DNA of 64,000 nt, taken from contig JBEIFV010000013.1 in assembly GCA_040382235.1 (NCBI GenBank), positions 5,115 to 69,114 on the forward strand, given 5' to 3'. The position numbers were made by a program, and so were the translations under genes. Under the pieces are notes generated by a model. That model made no database searches and was not told the DNA's origin. It saw only the letters and a program-made list of their open reading frames with translations. This DNA is from JAEUOS01 sp040382235. Its GTDB lineage: Bacteria; Pseudomonadota; Gammaproteobacteria; Burkholderiales; JAEUOS01. Below, one piece after another: positions 8,079 to 16,526 of this stretch. Within the stretch, counting starts at the first letter, position 1. Every line of letters begins with the position of its first letter.

Positions 8079-8446
8079 ATGGGAAGAAAAATCGGTGCGC
8101 CCACGCTGACGGTGCGTTTTTTTCGGTCCGATGCCGGTGTTGAACCATTGCGTGACTGGCTGAAGAGTCTGCCTGTCATCGAGCGCAAGACTATCGGTGA
8201 AGATGTGAAGATGTGAAGACAGTTCAGTTCGGTTGGCCCCTGGGAATGCCTTTGGTGGCTCATCTGGGAAGCGGGATCTGGGAAGTTCGCACGCGCTTGA
8301 GTACTCGCATCGCGCGCGTATTGTTTGTGCTTGACGGCGACACCATGGTATTGCTGCATGGATTTATCAGGAAGGAACAAAAGCCTCCGAAACCGGAACT
8401 GGATTTGGCGATGGCTCGGCGGAAACAGCTGAAGAGGCGCAAATGA
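8079..8446 (+). pseudogene. HigB/RelE-like (Gp49-type) toxin split by an 8-bp tandem duplication
   Basis: Frame one (8079-8216) reads MGRKIGAPTLTVRFFRSDAG onward and stops after KTIGEDVKM. The rest of the toxin (TVQFGWPLGMPLVAHLGSGI to RRKQLKRRK, ending at 8446) is in another frame. GATGTGAA occurs twice in tandem at 8202-8209 and 8210-8217. Removing one copy restores a single frame of about 119 residues, the normal size for this mRNA-interferase family. A GTG at 8213 overlaps the stop (ATGTGA) and could allow restart of the second half. As it stands the toxin should be inactive unless the repeat slips back. Confidence 0.8.
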
Positions 8447-8730
8447 AAAAGCGAAATATGGGCAGTGACTTTGACGAGTTCCTCGCCGACGAGGGCATGC
8501 TCGAAGAGGTGACGGCAGTCGCGGTCAAGCGAGTGATCGCCTGGCAGATCGAGCAGGAGATGGCCGCTCAAAAACTTACCAAGACGGCGATGGCGAAGAA
8601 AATGCGGACCAGTCGCGCTTCGCTCAATCGATTGCTGGACGCAAAAGACACCAGCCTGACCTTGACCACTCTGGCGAGTGCCGCAGCGGCGCTGGGGCGT
8701 CGCATCAAGCTTGAGTTGGCACCGGCCTGA
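8443..8730 (+). CDS. XRE-family (HigA-like) antitoxin
   Basis: A 95-residue DNA-binding protein. After an acidic N-terminus (DFDEFLADEGMLEEV), the helix-turn-helix reads KLTKTAMAKKMRTSRASLNR and LLDAKDTSLTLTTLASAAAA. It overlaps the toxin frame by ATGA (8443-8446), the typical toxin-first HigBA order. It should repress the operon through the inverted repeat at 8053-8072. The gene is intact although its toxin partner is frameshifted. Confidence 0.87.
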   Translation: MKKRNMGSDFDEFLADEGMLEEVTAVAVKRVIAWQIEQEMAAQKLTKTAMAKKMRTSRASLNRLLDAKDTSLTLTTLASAAAALGRRIKLELAPA

Positions 8731-8827
8731 TTGACTTTTCCTGAGGTACCGCCAGCGGTAAATGCCTCGCGATGTTCATTTTCGTCAGCCGGATACGCGG
8801 CTTTCGAAGAAATTCATCCGGCGCGAA

Positions 8828-10081
8828 TTACTTGCCGCGCGCGATATCCATGATCAGGCGCGTCGCCAGATACAGGCGTGGTTCGATCGATTCGATGTCG
8901 ATGTACTCGGCATTGTTCGAATGCGAGCCGAAGCCGCGCAGGCCGAGACGCTCGATCACCGGGCCGCTGGCCTTGAGCCCGGCGAAGGCGGCATCGGTGC
9001 CGCCACCCATGGCCACCGTGCTGATCGCCAGTTCCTTGCCGATTTCGGCATAGATGGTCTGCGCGTGGCGGGCCAGGGCCAGTGACGGCGGCCGCATTTC
9101 CAGCGGCGGCCGGCGGCGCTCGAATTCCAGCGTGACCTTGGTATCGGGAATCAACTGGTTCTTCACCCGCTCGCGCACCTTTTGCTCGATGCCGTCGTAG
9201 TCGGCCACGCGCATCACGCGCACATCGGCCGCGGCTGATGCGGTTGCGGGAATGACGTTGCGATTGGCGCCGGCTGCGGCGACGGTCCAGTTCATCTTCA
9301 ACCCGCTTGCCGGGTCCGACAGGTCGCGCGTCTGCATGATCTGGTGCGATAGCTCGTACAGTGCGTTGCGGCCCTGCTCGGGTGCGGCGCCGGCGTGCGA
9401 GGCGCGGCCCTCGACCTTGAGGAAGAACGCGCCGATGCCGGCGGTGACCAGCTCCAGCCGGTCCGAAGCCACCGGGGACGATTCGAACGACAGCACCGCA
9501 TCCGCTTGCGCGCCCAGCCAGGTCAGCATGGCGCGCGAGCCGGGCGAACTGATTTCCTCGTCGCCGTTGATCAACACCGTCAGTTCGCCATAGTCGCGAA
9601 AATTCATCTGCCCGAGAATCGCCAGGCTGTGCAGGATCACCGCGATGCCGTGCTTGTCGTCGGAGATGCCCAGGCCATAGGCACGGTTGCCGTCGATGCG
9701 AAACGGCTGCTGTGCGAGCATGCCGCGCAGGTACACGGTGTCCATGTGCGCGATCAGCAGGATCTTCTTGCCCCCGCTGCCGGGGAAGCGTGCCAGCACC
9801 ATTCTGCCGAGCTGCTTGGGCGTGTCGAACATGCGGTAAGTGTCGGCACCGGCTTCAATCTGCTCGACCCGCCCGCCGAGTGCCGCGAGGCGAGTGGCGA
9901 TCAGGTTGGCGATGCGGTCGAGGCCTTCGATGTCGCCGCTGCCCGATTCGATCGACACCAGATCCTTGAGGGTGTCGAGCAAGGGCGCTTTTTCCTTGGC
10001 CGCCAGGGTCAGCACCGGTTCTAGAGGTGCGCTAAAGACGCTGGGTACTGGCAGTATGCAAAGCAGTAGCGCGGCAATCAT
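8828..10081 (-). CDS. M20-family metallopeptidase, glutamate carboxypeptidase-type
   Basis: A 417-residue exported zinc peptidase with an N-terminal hydrophobic signal (MIAALLLCILPVPSVFSAPL). Metal and catalytic blocks are LLIAHMDTVY, GISDDKHG, NGDEEISSPGS (catalytic Glu-Glu), FESSPV, the dimerisation-domain SHAG and the last zinc ligand in FGSHSNNAEY. The layout matches CPG2-type carboxypeptidase G2, which removes C-terminal glutamate from folates and peptides. It is probably periplasmic. It is monocistronic between the HigA gene and the ATPase gene. Confidence 0.92.
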   Translation of the reverse strand: MIAALLLCILPVPSVFSAPLEPVLTLAAKEKAPLLDTLKDLVSIESGSGDIEGLDRIANLIATRLAALGGRVEQIEAGADTYRMFDTPKQLGRMVLARFPGSGGKKILLIAHMDTVYLRGMLAQQPFRIDGNRAYGLGISDDKHGIAVILHSLAILGQMNFRDYGELTVLINGDEEISSPGSRAMLTWLGAQADAVLSFESSPVASDRLELVTAGIGAFFLKVEGRASHAGAAPEQGRNALYELSHQIMQTRDLSDPASGLKMNWTVAAAGANRNVIPATASAAADVRVMRVADYDGIEQKVRERVKNQLIPDTKVTLEFERRRPPLEMRPPSLALARHAQTIYAEIGKELAISTVAMGGGTDAAFAGLKASGPVIERLGLRGFGSHSNNAEYIDIESIEPRLYLATRLIMDIARGK

Positions 10082-10191
10082 GTGGCTGGTGAAAAGTGAT
10101 CTCGTGCGTTCTCCAGTTCGGAAGCGGTGTTCGGGCCTACGCTAACGCAAGCAAAATTCGATCATGCGGCTGCAATTCAAACACGAGCGCA

Positions 10192-11346
10192 TCACGCAGC
10201 CAGCTCAGCCAGCCATTGCGCCGCCGGCCGCACGCCGACACCGTCGGTGTCAAATGCGTGCGGCGTTTGTCGCACCAGCAAAATGGCCTGCGCTTGGCGG
10301 TGGGTTTGCGCCATCTGCTTCAACGCGAACGAAACCCTGGTGTCCGACCATTTCGTTTCAATGAAATGCGTGGCCTCGCCCGCGGCGTCAGTCAAGACGA
10401 AATCGATTTCCTTGCCGCTGGCGGTGCGCATGTAATTGAGCGACAGTTCTTCGCCGACGCTGTCGGCCATGAAGCACACGTGCTTGAGAAGATGTGTGGC
10501 CACCAGGTTTTCGAATTGCGCGCCGGGTTGTTCATCCGTCGGGCTGGCGCCATGAACATAGGCCCAGTCATGAAAGTAGAGCTTGGGCGCCTTGGCCTGC
10601 GCCCGCGCGATGTTGCGGTGGTACGGTCGCACCAGAAACACGATGTGCAGCGCCTCCAGAATATCGATGTAGCTGCGCACCGTGTTGGGTGCGATCGACA
10701 GGTCGCGCCCGAGAGATTCAAACGACAACGGGCTGCCGGTGCGGCCGCGCAGCAGCTCCACCAGGTTGCGCATGGCGCGCACCTCGTGAATGCGGCTGAA
10801 CTCCAAAACGTCTTCGCGCACCAGGTCGGTGAAGTACTGGTTCTGCCAGCGTTTGCGCCCGGCGTCGGTGGCTTCGAACAGCGCTTCCGGGAAGCCGCCA
10901 AATCGCAGCAAGGCGTCGAGAGCCTCGTTCGTCGCGATCGCTGCTTGCGTGCGGAGTTCACGCACCGAGAATGGATGCAAACGCCAGCGGTGATAGCGTC
11001 CGGCCAGCGACTCGCCGGCCTGCCGAAAAGTGTCCAGGCGCGCGCTGCCGGTGACCAGCAGTGCCTGCGACGCGGGCTTGGTGTCGACCACGCCCTTGAG
11101 GTAAGCCTTCCATCCGGCCATGGCATGGATTTCGTCGAGCACCACGTAGTCGTGCCCAGCAGCCCAGTCGGCGCGGCGGATGCGCTCGCGGTCGGCAACC
11201 GCATCATAGTTGAGGTAGATCGGGCGCTTGAACAGCGGGTCCAGGCTGCGTGCCAGGGTAGTCTTGCCAACCTGACGCGGCCCGGTGACGAGCACCATCC
11301 GTTTGCGCAGGTCGTGGGCGACCAGCGGCATGAGAGCGCGATCCAT
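10192..11346 (-). CDS. AAA+ ATPase with DUF4143-type C-terminal domain
   Basis: A 384-residue protein with Walker A GPRQVGKTT at 22-30, Walker B YVVLDEIH and a sensor-like LLVTGSARLD. The C-terminal half (ENLVATHLLKH, then GKEIDFVLTD) resembles the nuclease-like DUF4143 module. Proteins of this kind are common, often mobile, and of unknown cellular role; a defence or TA-like role is only suggested. An 11-bp inverted repeat overlaps its start codon, which points to tight self-control. It begins at ATG 11346. Confidence 0.88.
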   Translation of the reverse strand: MDRALMPLVAHDLRKRMVLVTGPRQVGKTTLARSLDPLFKRPIYLNYDAVADRERIRRADWAAGHDYVVLDEIHAMAGWKAYLKGVVDTKPASQALLVTGSARLDTFRQAGESLAGRYHRWRLHPFSVRELRTQAAIATNEALDALLRFGGFPEALFEATDAGRKRWQNQYFTDLVREDVLEFSRIHEVRAMRNLVELLRGRTGSPLSFESLGRDLSIAPNTVRSYIDILEALHIVFLVRPYHRNIARAQAKAPKLYFHDWAYVHGASPTDEQPGAQFENLVATHLLKHVCFMADSVGEELSLNYMRTASGKEIDFVLTDAAGEATHFIETKWSDTRVSFALKQMAQTHRQAQAILLVRQTPHAFDTDGVGVRPAAQWLAELAA

Positions 11347-11384
11347 ATTGATATTCCATCATTATTTTGAAGAAATATCAATAT
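11345..11384. promoter_or_regulatory. 11-bp perfect inverted repeat at the ATPase gene start
   Basis: ATATTGATATT at 11345-11355 and AATATCAATAT at 11374-11384 are exact reverse complements separated by 18 bp. The left arm overlaps the start codon of the ATPase gene. The A+T-rich arms stand out from the G+C-rich surroundings. It is probably an operator or a strong 5' hairpin in the mRNA. Confidence 0.5.
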
Positions 11385-11485
11385 ATAACCGCAAAATGTT
11401 GCAGATTTATCAATCTCACCGACTTACCCGGCCGTTACCGCGCGCGGCAGGTATTGTCGTTCGCCGGTGCGATCGGCCATGCGCG

Positions 11486-12457
11486 CTACTCCGGCCGGAT
11501 CCCCGCCTCCCGGACTACGCGGCTCCACTTGACCGTTTCGCAGGCGTTGCGGCTGGCGAACTCCTGCGCCGTGCCGCCGACCGGCAGCGCGCCCTGCTGC
11601 GCCAATTGTTCCTTCATCTCCGCGCCCTGCAGGATCCTGTTGGCCTCGGCATTGAGCTTCGCGATCACCGCCGCGGGCGTGCCGGCCGGGGCCTACAGGC
11701 CGAAATAGGTTTCGTCGATCAGGCCGGGCACGCCGGCTTCGACCATGGTGGGTACGTCCGGCATCAGGGGGCTACGCCTGGCGGAAGTCACGCCCAGCGC
11801 GCGCACCTTGCCGGATTTGAGGCTCGGTTGCACCGAGACGATGCTGTCGAACATCAGCGCGACCTGGCCGGTGGCCAGATCGGTGAACGCCAGCGCCGTG
11901 CCTTTGTAGGGTATGTGCGTAAGGTCGATCTTCGCCGCCAGCTTGAACGCCTCGGCCGATAGTTGCACCGTGGTGCCGACGCCCGAAGAACTGTAGTTGT
12001 AGGCGCCGGGCCGGGCCCTGGCTGCGGCGATCAACTCCGACAAGCTCTTGAACGGCAGCGTGGATGAAACCACCAGCACGCGCGGCGCGTCGGACAGGTG
12101 AACCACGGGCGCGAAGTCGCGCACCGCGTCGTAAGGCAGCTTGACGCCCAGGGCCGGCCCCACCGAGTGGGTGCTGGAGGTGCCGATCAGGATGGTGTAG
12201 CCGTCGGGCGCGGACTTGGCGACGATGTCGGAGCCGATCGCGCCGCCGGCACCGGGTTTGTTTTCCACCAGCATGTTCTGGCCCAGCGCGGGGCCCAGCT
12301 TTTGCGCGAGGATGCGGCCGATGATGTCGGTGGCGCCGCCGGGTGGAAACGGAATCACCAGGCGCAGCGGCCGGTTGGGATAGGGTTGGGCCGGTGCGGC
12401 GCCGGCCGCGCATAGCGCGGCTAGGGCGAGAATGGTTAAGAGCGAGCGGCAGGTCAT
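11486..12457 (-). pseudogene. Bug/TctC substrate-binding protein interrupted by an in-frame TAG
   Basis: The reading frame gives a complete 323-residue family member: signal peptide MTCRSLLTILALAALCAAGA, YPNRPLRLVIPFPPGGATDI, SAPDGYTILIGTSSTHSVGP, NYSSSGVGTTVQLSAEAFKL, VPGLIDETYFGL, APAGTPAAVIAKLNAEANRI and the end EAGIRPE. It is broken only at 11693-11695, where TAG stands between YFGL and APAG at codon 255. Family members usually have an aromatic residue here, so a TGG to TAG change is the simplest explanation. The product would lose its last 69 residues and probably not fold. Confidence 0.85.
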
Positions 12458-12553
12458 GGTCGATGGTAACGGTTCACCGCACACCTCAGGATTGGCCCGC
12501 AAGCCAACCGGGTGCGCGTCGCTCAGTGGCGGTCGTCGCCGAGAAGTCAGTAA

Positions 12554-12901
12554 TTACGCGGCTTCAAGCAGGAACTCCACTTTCACCGCTTCGTACGGAA
12601 ACTCGATCCGGCCCGAGTCGGTTTTGTCGAGCACGCCGGCAAGAAGGAGGGCGGTGACGTCGGCATGCACCGCCTTGACATCCCGTCCGACACGACGGGC
12701 AGCTTCGCGTATCGACACCGGGCCGGCGCCACATAGCGCCTTGAGCAGCTCCCAGCGTTTTGCGCTCAGGACGCGCCACAGCAGCTCCGGTGTCGCAAAG
12801 CTGATGCGCGCACTTTTCTGCGGTTTTCCGGATTTCGCGGCGGCCAGCGCGTCAGCCATGGCCATCGCGGGTGCGCGCACCTCAAGAGTTACGGTCTTCA
12901 T
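12554..12901 (-). CDS. TumA-like HTH antitoxin
   Basis: A 115-residue protein whose C-terminal two thirds is a winged helix (LLWRVLSAKRWELLKAL, SIREAARRVGRDVKAVHADV, TALLLAGVLDK). It is of the MarR/COG4190 type that partners TumE toxins. It overlaps the upstream toxin gene by 20 nt (12882-12901), so the two are co-translated. It should act as antitoxin and operon repressor. Confidence 0.78.
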   Translation of the reverse strand: MKTVTLEVRAPAMAMADALAAAKSGKPQKSARISFATPELLWRVLSAKRWELLKALCGAGPVSIREAARRVGRDVKAVHADVTALLLAGVLDKTDSGRIEFPYEAVKVEFLLEAA

Positions 12902-13223
12902 TCATGATCCTCCCAATGTCGTGTTCGAAGTCCGCGAACAGCTTGTCCAGCGTTGAACAGCGATACCGAGCTTCCGAGCCGAGCGTGTGGCGATGGTCAC
13001 CCTTGCCGGTTTCATTGTCGTAGCGCAGTACGCATTCCCCATGCGCTACAAACGCAAGGCGGTACTTGTATGCATGTGCCGATCCGGCCAGGGCGCGCGG
13101 GACCTGCCAAACGACAATCTCGGCAAACAGTTCTTCACCGTACGTGATGCGGCTGCGGACCAGGAGTGTGGCTTTCAAGCCGGGAAGTATGGTCCGCACG
13201 GGATGTGATGTCAACTGCTCCAA
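12882..13223 (-). CDS. TumE-like toxin (DUF6516)
   Basis: A 113-residue protein with the DUF6516 features as I know them: an N-terminal strand pair (ATLLVRSRITYGEELFAEIV), YKYRLAFVAHGECVLRYDNE, and GKGDHRHTLG with conserved basic and histidine residues. It is followed directly by the HTH partner, toxin first, as in TumE/TumA systems. The start is a TTG at 13223; a GTG at 13199 is possible. The frame is complete. Confidence 0.75.
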   Translation of the reverse strand: MEQLTSHPVRTILPGLKATLLVRSRITYGEELFAEIVVWQVPRALAGSAHAYKYRLAFVAHGECVLRYDNETGKGDHRHTLGSEARYRCSTLDKLFADFEHDIGRIMNEDRNS

Positions 13224-13349
13224 CGCCTCGTGTCGGAAGCAAGTGCGTTGTCGGGATCGGTATCACGCAATCTGTCCGCAAGGGCTCCAGTCAGAGGCGC
13301 GTTGGCTCATGACGCCCGTTGGAGTGCGTCGCGCGGCCCGTGACGGCCG

Positions 13350-13580
13350 TCAAGCCGGTCCGAGCTTCATCTGCGCCAGCACCGCGCGTCCCAAAAGTCC
13401 ATAGGGATTGGCCAGCGTCTCGGGAATCTCGAAGTGGTTGTAGCCATCGGCGACCAGCAATTGCACCGGTTTTCCCGCGGCCTTGACGGCGGCGGCGAAG
13501 TCGCGCGACTGGCGCTGGAACTCCGGCGTTTCCAGGGTGCCGTAGGCGACGATCAGCGGCGCGACCAGCCGGTCGAGAGC
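13350..13580 (-). pseudogene. C-terminal fragment of an alpha/beta hydrolase
   Basis: Read on the minus strand, the frame ALDRLVAPLIVAYGTLETPE continues with QRQSRDFAAAVKAAGKPVQL and DGYNHFEIPETLANPYG to a TGA at 13350-13352. This is the last 75 or so residues of an esterase/arylformamidase-type hydrolase, including the loop with the catalytic His (NHFE). The 5' part is absent: homology ends near 13580, exactly where the truncated binding protein on the other strand begins. Confidence 0.65.
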
Positions 13581-13582
13581 GC

Positions 13583-14302
13583 ATGAAGGTCGATGTGCTG
13601 GTGGCGGGCGGAACCGATGCGCCGCTGGCGCTGCAAAAGGCCACCACCACCATTCCGATCGTCATGGCCAGCGTCAGCGACCCGGTTGGCAGGGGCCTGG
13701 TCAAGAGCCTCGCGCGGCCCGCCGGCAATATCACCGGGCTTTCGATTGTGACCGGCTACCTCGGCGCGAAGCGGCTTGAAATCTTGCGCGCCATGGTGCC
13801 CAAGGTGTCACGCGTGGCGGTGCTTATCAATCCTGCCAACCCGCAGAGCGCGGCAGGGCTTGAAAGTGTCCGGGCCGGCGCGCGGCAACTCGGCGTGACC
13901 ATCCTGCCGGTGGAAGCGAAGAGCGCGCCGGAGATCGAGCTTGCGTTTGCTCTGATGCGCAAGCAGGGCGCGGGTGCGCTTATAGTGTTGCTCAACCCGC
14001 TGTACCAGCAACACAGAAGCCAGATCGCCGCGCTGGCCATCGAGCATCGCCTGCCGACCATCACCGCCGACCGCGACTTCGCCGCCGCCGGCTGCCTCTT
14101 GAGCTATGGGTCGAGCCTCGCCGAAAGTTCCCGGCGCGCCGCAACCTATGTGGACCGCATACTCAAGGGTGCCAAACCCGGCGACCTGCCGATCGAACAG
14201 CCGGTGAAATTCGATCTGGTGATCAACCGCGGCACTGCCAAAACGCTGGGGCTCACCATTCCGCAGGGGCTTTTGATCAGTGCTGAAGAGGTGATTGAGT
14301 AA
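13583..14302 (+). pseudogene. ABC substrate-binding protein lacking its N-terminus
   Basis: A 239-residue frame carries the last three quarters of the PF04392-type fold: GGTDAPLALQKATTTIPIVM, GLVKSLARPAGNITGLSIV, GAKRLEILRAMVPKVSRVAV, KGAKPGDLPIEQPVKFDL and the EEVIE end. It starts at KVDVLVAGG, so about 90 residues including the signal peptide are missing. The ATG at 13583 is probably an internal Met. The missing part coincides with the junction to the opposite-strand hydrolase fragment. It cannot be exported and is presumably non-functional. Confidence 0.8.
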
Positions 14303-14314
14303 CGCGTCGCGCCG

Positions 14315-14713
14315 TCACGGGGCGGGCAAGTCGTAGCGCGAAATCTCGAATCTGCCGTTTCCCAGAAAGCTGATTTCAAGCGCCTGATTGATCAGGTCGA
14401 CCTCGCCCGCCAATTCATCGAGCGCGAGTTCAAACATCTCGGACTGCAGGGCCAGGTCCAGCGCGCCCACGGCGTTCAGGCACACCAGGCCGGCATGCAC
14501 CGCCTGTTTGCCGTGCAAGCCGCGCTCCCCGCGAAAGTCGCGCGCATTGCGTGTAACGAAGGTCCAGTCGTAGGCGACGACGAAATCGATCAATTCCCAG
14601 TCTTTCCAGCCCGACTTGCCGAGCCAGGCCACGTGCGACGATGCGTCGTGGCTGCGCTCGATGGCAAGCTGCACGAGTGCCGGCGACAGGCACTCGTCGA
14701 TCAGAAACTTCAT
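14315..14713 (-). CDS. DUF5615 PIN-like toxin
   Basis: A 132-residue protein with the DUF5615 signature: MKFLIDECLSPALVQLA at the start (acidic metal site), WELIDFVVAYDWTFVTRNAR and DFRGERG in the middle. Such proteins are PIN-like putative nucleases encoded after a DUF433 partner. Its start overlaps the stop of the DUF433 gene by ATGA (14710-14713). It runs about 20 residues longer at the C-terminus than I usually expect. Confidence 0.82.
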   Translation of the reverse strand: MKFLIDECLSPALVQLAIERSHDASSHVAWLGKSGWKDWELIDFVVAYDWTFVTRNARDFRGERGLHGKQAVHAGLVCLNAVGALDLALQSEMFELALDELAGEVDLINQALEISFLGNGRFEISRYDLPAP

Positions 14714-15363
14714 GCGCGCCGCTTGACCACGCGCCTGCTCTTGAGTTTTGCGCCGGCGATCGCGCTTGCCACGCCCGGCGGCCGCCCGCGCGCAGGGTGC
14801 GCGCGCGCCCACGCGGGCGCGGCAGCCAGCATGGCCTGGCTGATGGCGGGGTAGGCCTCGCACACCTGCTGCCCGCTCGCGCCCGCCGTCAGCGCGGCGG
14901 CGACCTGGCGCACAGGTACGCGCGTGCCCTTGAACACCGGCTCCCCGCCCAGAATATCGTCATCACTGACGATCAATTTCTCCGCCCCTGCGAGCCGCTT
15001 GCGCGCATCGATCACAGTGCGCAAGAAGCCGGCGAATTCGACGTGGATCACGCCTTCGTCAAAGGTCAGGCGATCGGGGTCGATGCGCTTGCCCGCAGTG
15101 GCGGCGCGCTGCGCCAGCAGGCGCTCGCTCATGTCGGTCACGATGCGCCGCCGCATGCTGGCGGTGAGGGTCGCGGCGGTTTCAAAGTAGAAGCGCGCCA
15201 GAGCGCACGCGGCGGTGGTAATCATGCGCACGCGGCCGCCGGCGATCATGGCATCCGGAACGATGCGTTCGTCGATGACGCGATCGATATCGCGCCGTGA
15301 GAGACCCGACAGGTAGGCGGCCTCGGCCAGGTTGACCTGCGCGAAAATGCTGTTTGCGTTCAT
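14710..15363 (-). CDS. DUF433-domain antitoxin
   Basis: A 217-residue protein. The N-terminal part has a MerR-like helix (NLAEAAYLSGLSRRDIDRV), and the C-terminal DUF433 domain reads GGEPVFKGTRVPVRQVAAAL and GQQVCEAYPAISQAMLAAA. It should bind both DNA and the DUF5615 protein. The basic Arg/Lys tail (KLKSRRVVKRRA) is unusual but may help DNA binding. ATG 15363 lies 20 bp from a perfect inverted repeat that is likely its operator. Confidence 0.85.
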   Translation of the reverse strand: MNANSIFAQVNLAEAAYLSGLSRRDIDRVIDERIVPDAMIAGGRVRMITTAACALARFYFETAATLTASMRRRIVTDMSERLLAQRAATAGKRIDPDRLTFDEGVIHVEFAGFLRTVIDARKRLAGAEKLIVSDDDILGGEPVFKGTRVPVRQVAAALTAGASGQQVCEAYPAISQAMLAAAPAWARAHPARGRPPGVASAIAGAKLKSRRVVKRRA

Positions 15364-15382
15364 TGCCGACCTAATGCTAGTA

Positions 15383-15406
15383 ATTATTCCGATGTTACGG
15401 AATAAT
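15383..15406. promoter_or_regulatory. 9-bp perfect inverted repeat, probable operator of the DUF433/DUF5615 pair
   Basis: ATTATTCCG (15383-15391) and CGGAATAAT (15398-15406) are exact reverse complements with a 6-bp spacer, just upstream of the antitoxin start at 15363. The A+T-rich setting and position suit autoregulation. Confidence 0.6.
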
Positions 15407-15519
15407 AATATCATGCGTTGACCAGGTCGACAGCGTGCGTGTTTCGTCCGGACCGCCCAGGGGCGGGCCAAGGTATGTTTCGCTGTGGCGGCATAAAGAG
15501 AAAATCATGAGGAAAATTA

Positions 15520-16299
15520 ATGGGCAGCAAACCTGATGTCGAGTTTGTCCTGTATCACGCATGGAATTCCAGCGCCTCGCGCAAGGTGCGCCTTACGATG
15601 GCCGAGAAAGGCCTGGCCTTCAAGGGACTGGTGCTCGACCTCAATCGCTTCCAGCATCACAGCGACTGGTACAAGCGCCTGAACCCTTCAGGCATCGTGC
15701 CCTGCCTGGTGGTGAACGGCCGTCCGTTGATCGAAAGCAACCTGATCAACGAGTATCTTGACGAGGCGCATCCAGAGCCGGCGCTGATGCCGGACGACCC
15801 GTTCGAGCGGCATGAGCTGCGGCGCTGGTCCAAATACATCGACGACGTGTGCCTGCCGGCGGTGCAAAAGCCGAACTGGACGCAAATGATGCGTCCGATG
15901 GCCGAGAAATGGTCGGATGAGGAACTGCAGCGCAGGCTGGCGGCCATACCGAGCCAGGAGCGACGCGACCTGTGGACGCGCATGGCGAGGAAACCCTTCA
16001 CGCAAGCCGAGATCGACGCCGCGCTCGACATCCTTGAAGACATGACGGTGCAGGTCGAGCGCTATCTGCAAAAGAGCGGCGGCCCGTGGATTTTTGGCGC
16101 GCGGTTCACCCTGGCGGACATCAACGTTTCGCCCTATGTGGTGCGCTTCGAGGAGGAGCGCCCGGGTCGCCTGCGTCCGCTGGTGGCCGACTGGTGGCGG
16201 CGCCTGACCGCGCGCCCGGCCTGGAAGACCGCCGCGATCGGCGGTTTCACCGCCGACAGCGAGCGCAGCGTGCTTGAGGCCATGGCCGATCCCCGATAG
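15520..16299 (+). CDS. glutathione S-transferase family protein
   Basis: A 259-residue cytosolic GST. The N-terminal thioredoxin-like domain begins LYHAWNSSASRKVRLTMAEK, with the Ser-rich active-site turn, followed by the cis-Pro loop GIVPCLVVNG and the glutathione-gamma-Glu motif LIESNLINEYLDE. The all-helical C-terminal domain contains FTLADINVSPYVVR (N-capping box). GAGGA precedes ATG 15520. The substrate is unknown. It is slightly longer than standard GSTs because of an insertion around residues 130-160. Confidence 0.92.
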   Translation: MGSKPDVEFVLYHAWNSSASRKVRLTMAEKGLAFKGLVLDLNRFQHHSDWYKRLNPSGIVPCLVVNGRPLIESNLINEYLDEAHPEPALMPDDPFERHELRRWSKYIDDVCLPAVQKPNWTQMMRPMAEKWSDEELQRRLAAIPSQERRDLWTRMARKPFTQAEIDAALDILEDMTVQVERYLQKSGGPWIFGARFTLADINVSPYVVRFEEERPGRLRPLVADWWRRLTARPAWKTAAIGGFTADSERSVLEAMADPR

Positions 16300-16303
16300 G
16301 GGA

Positions 16304-16410
16304 GCAGAGAACAAGTCCGCAGGTGAAGAAGGTCCCTTTTGCAGCACGCCGAATTGATAGGGATCTTGGTTCGAGATTCCGCATTCCAGGGGCTTGTCAA
16401 GCCCCTTCAT
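16304..16410. repeat. dispersed intergenic repeat, copy A
   Basis: About 100 bp just after the GST gene aligns along its length with the stretch after the DUF2442 gene at 23714-23818 (TCCGCAGGT-GAAGAAGG versus TCCGTAGGTTGAGAAAG, then TTTTGCAGC versus TTCTGCAAC, CTTGGTTC versus CTTCGGTTC, CCGCATTCCAGGGGCTT versus CCGCATGCCAGGGACTT). Roughly two thirds of positions agree by eye. It is non-coding. Confidence 0.5.
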
Positions 16411-16526
16411 GGCGATCTGCACCAGGATTCGCCCCGCGCGCCTGCGCGCGCAATGGCCCGATTATCGGCCGGCATGGCCTGCAACTCATCGCACCGCTTG
16501 CGCTGGTCATTGCCAATAATGTCGCC

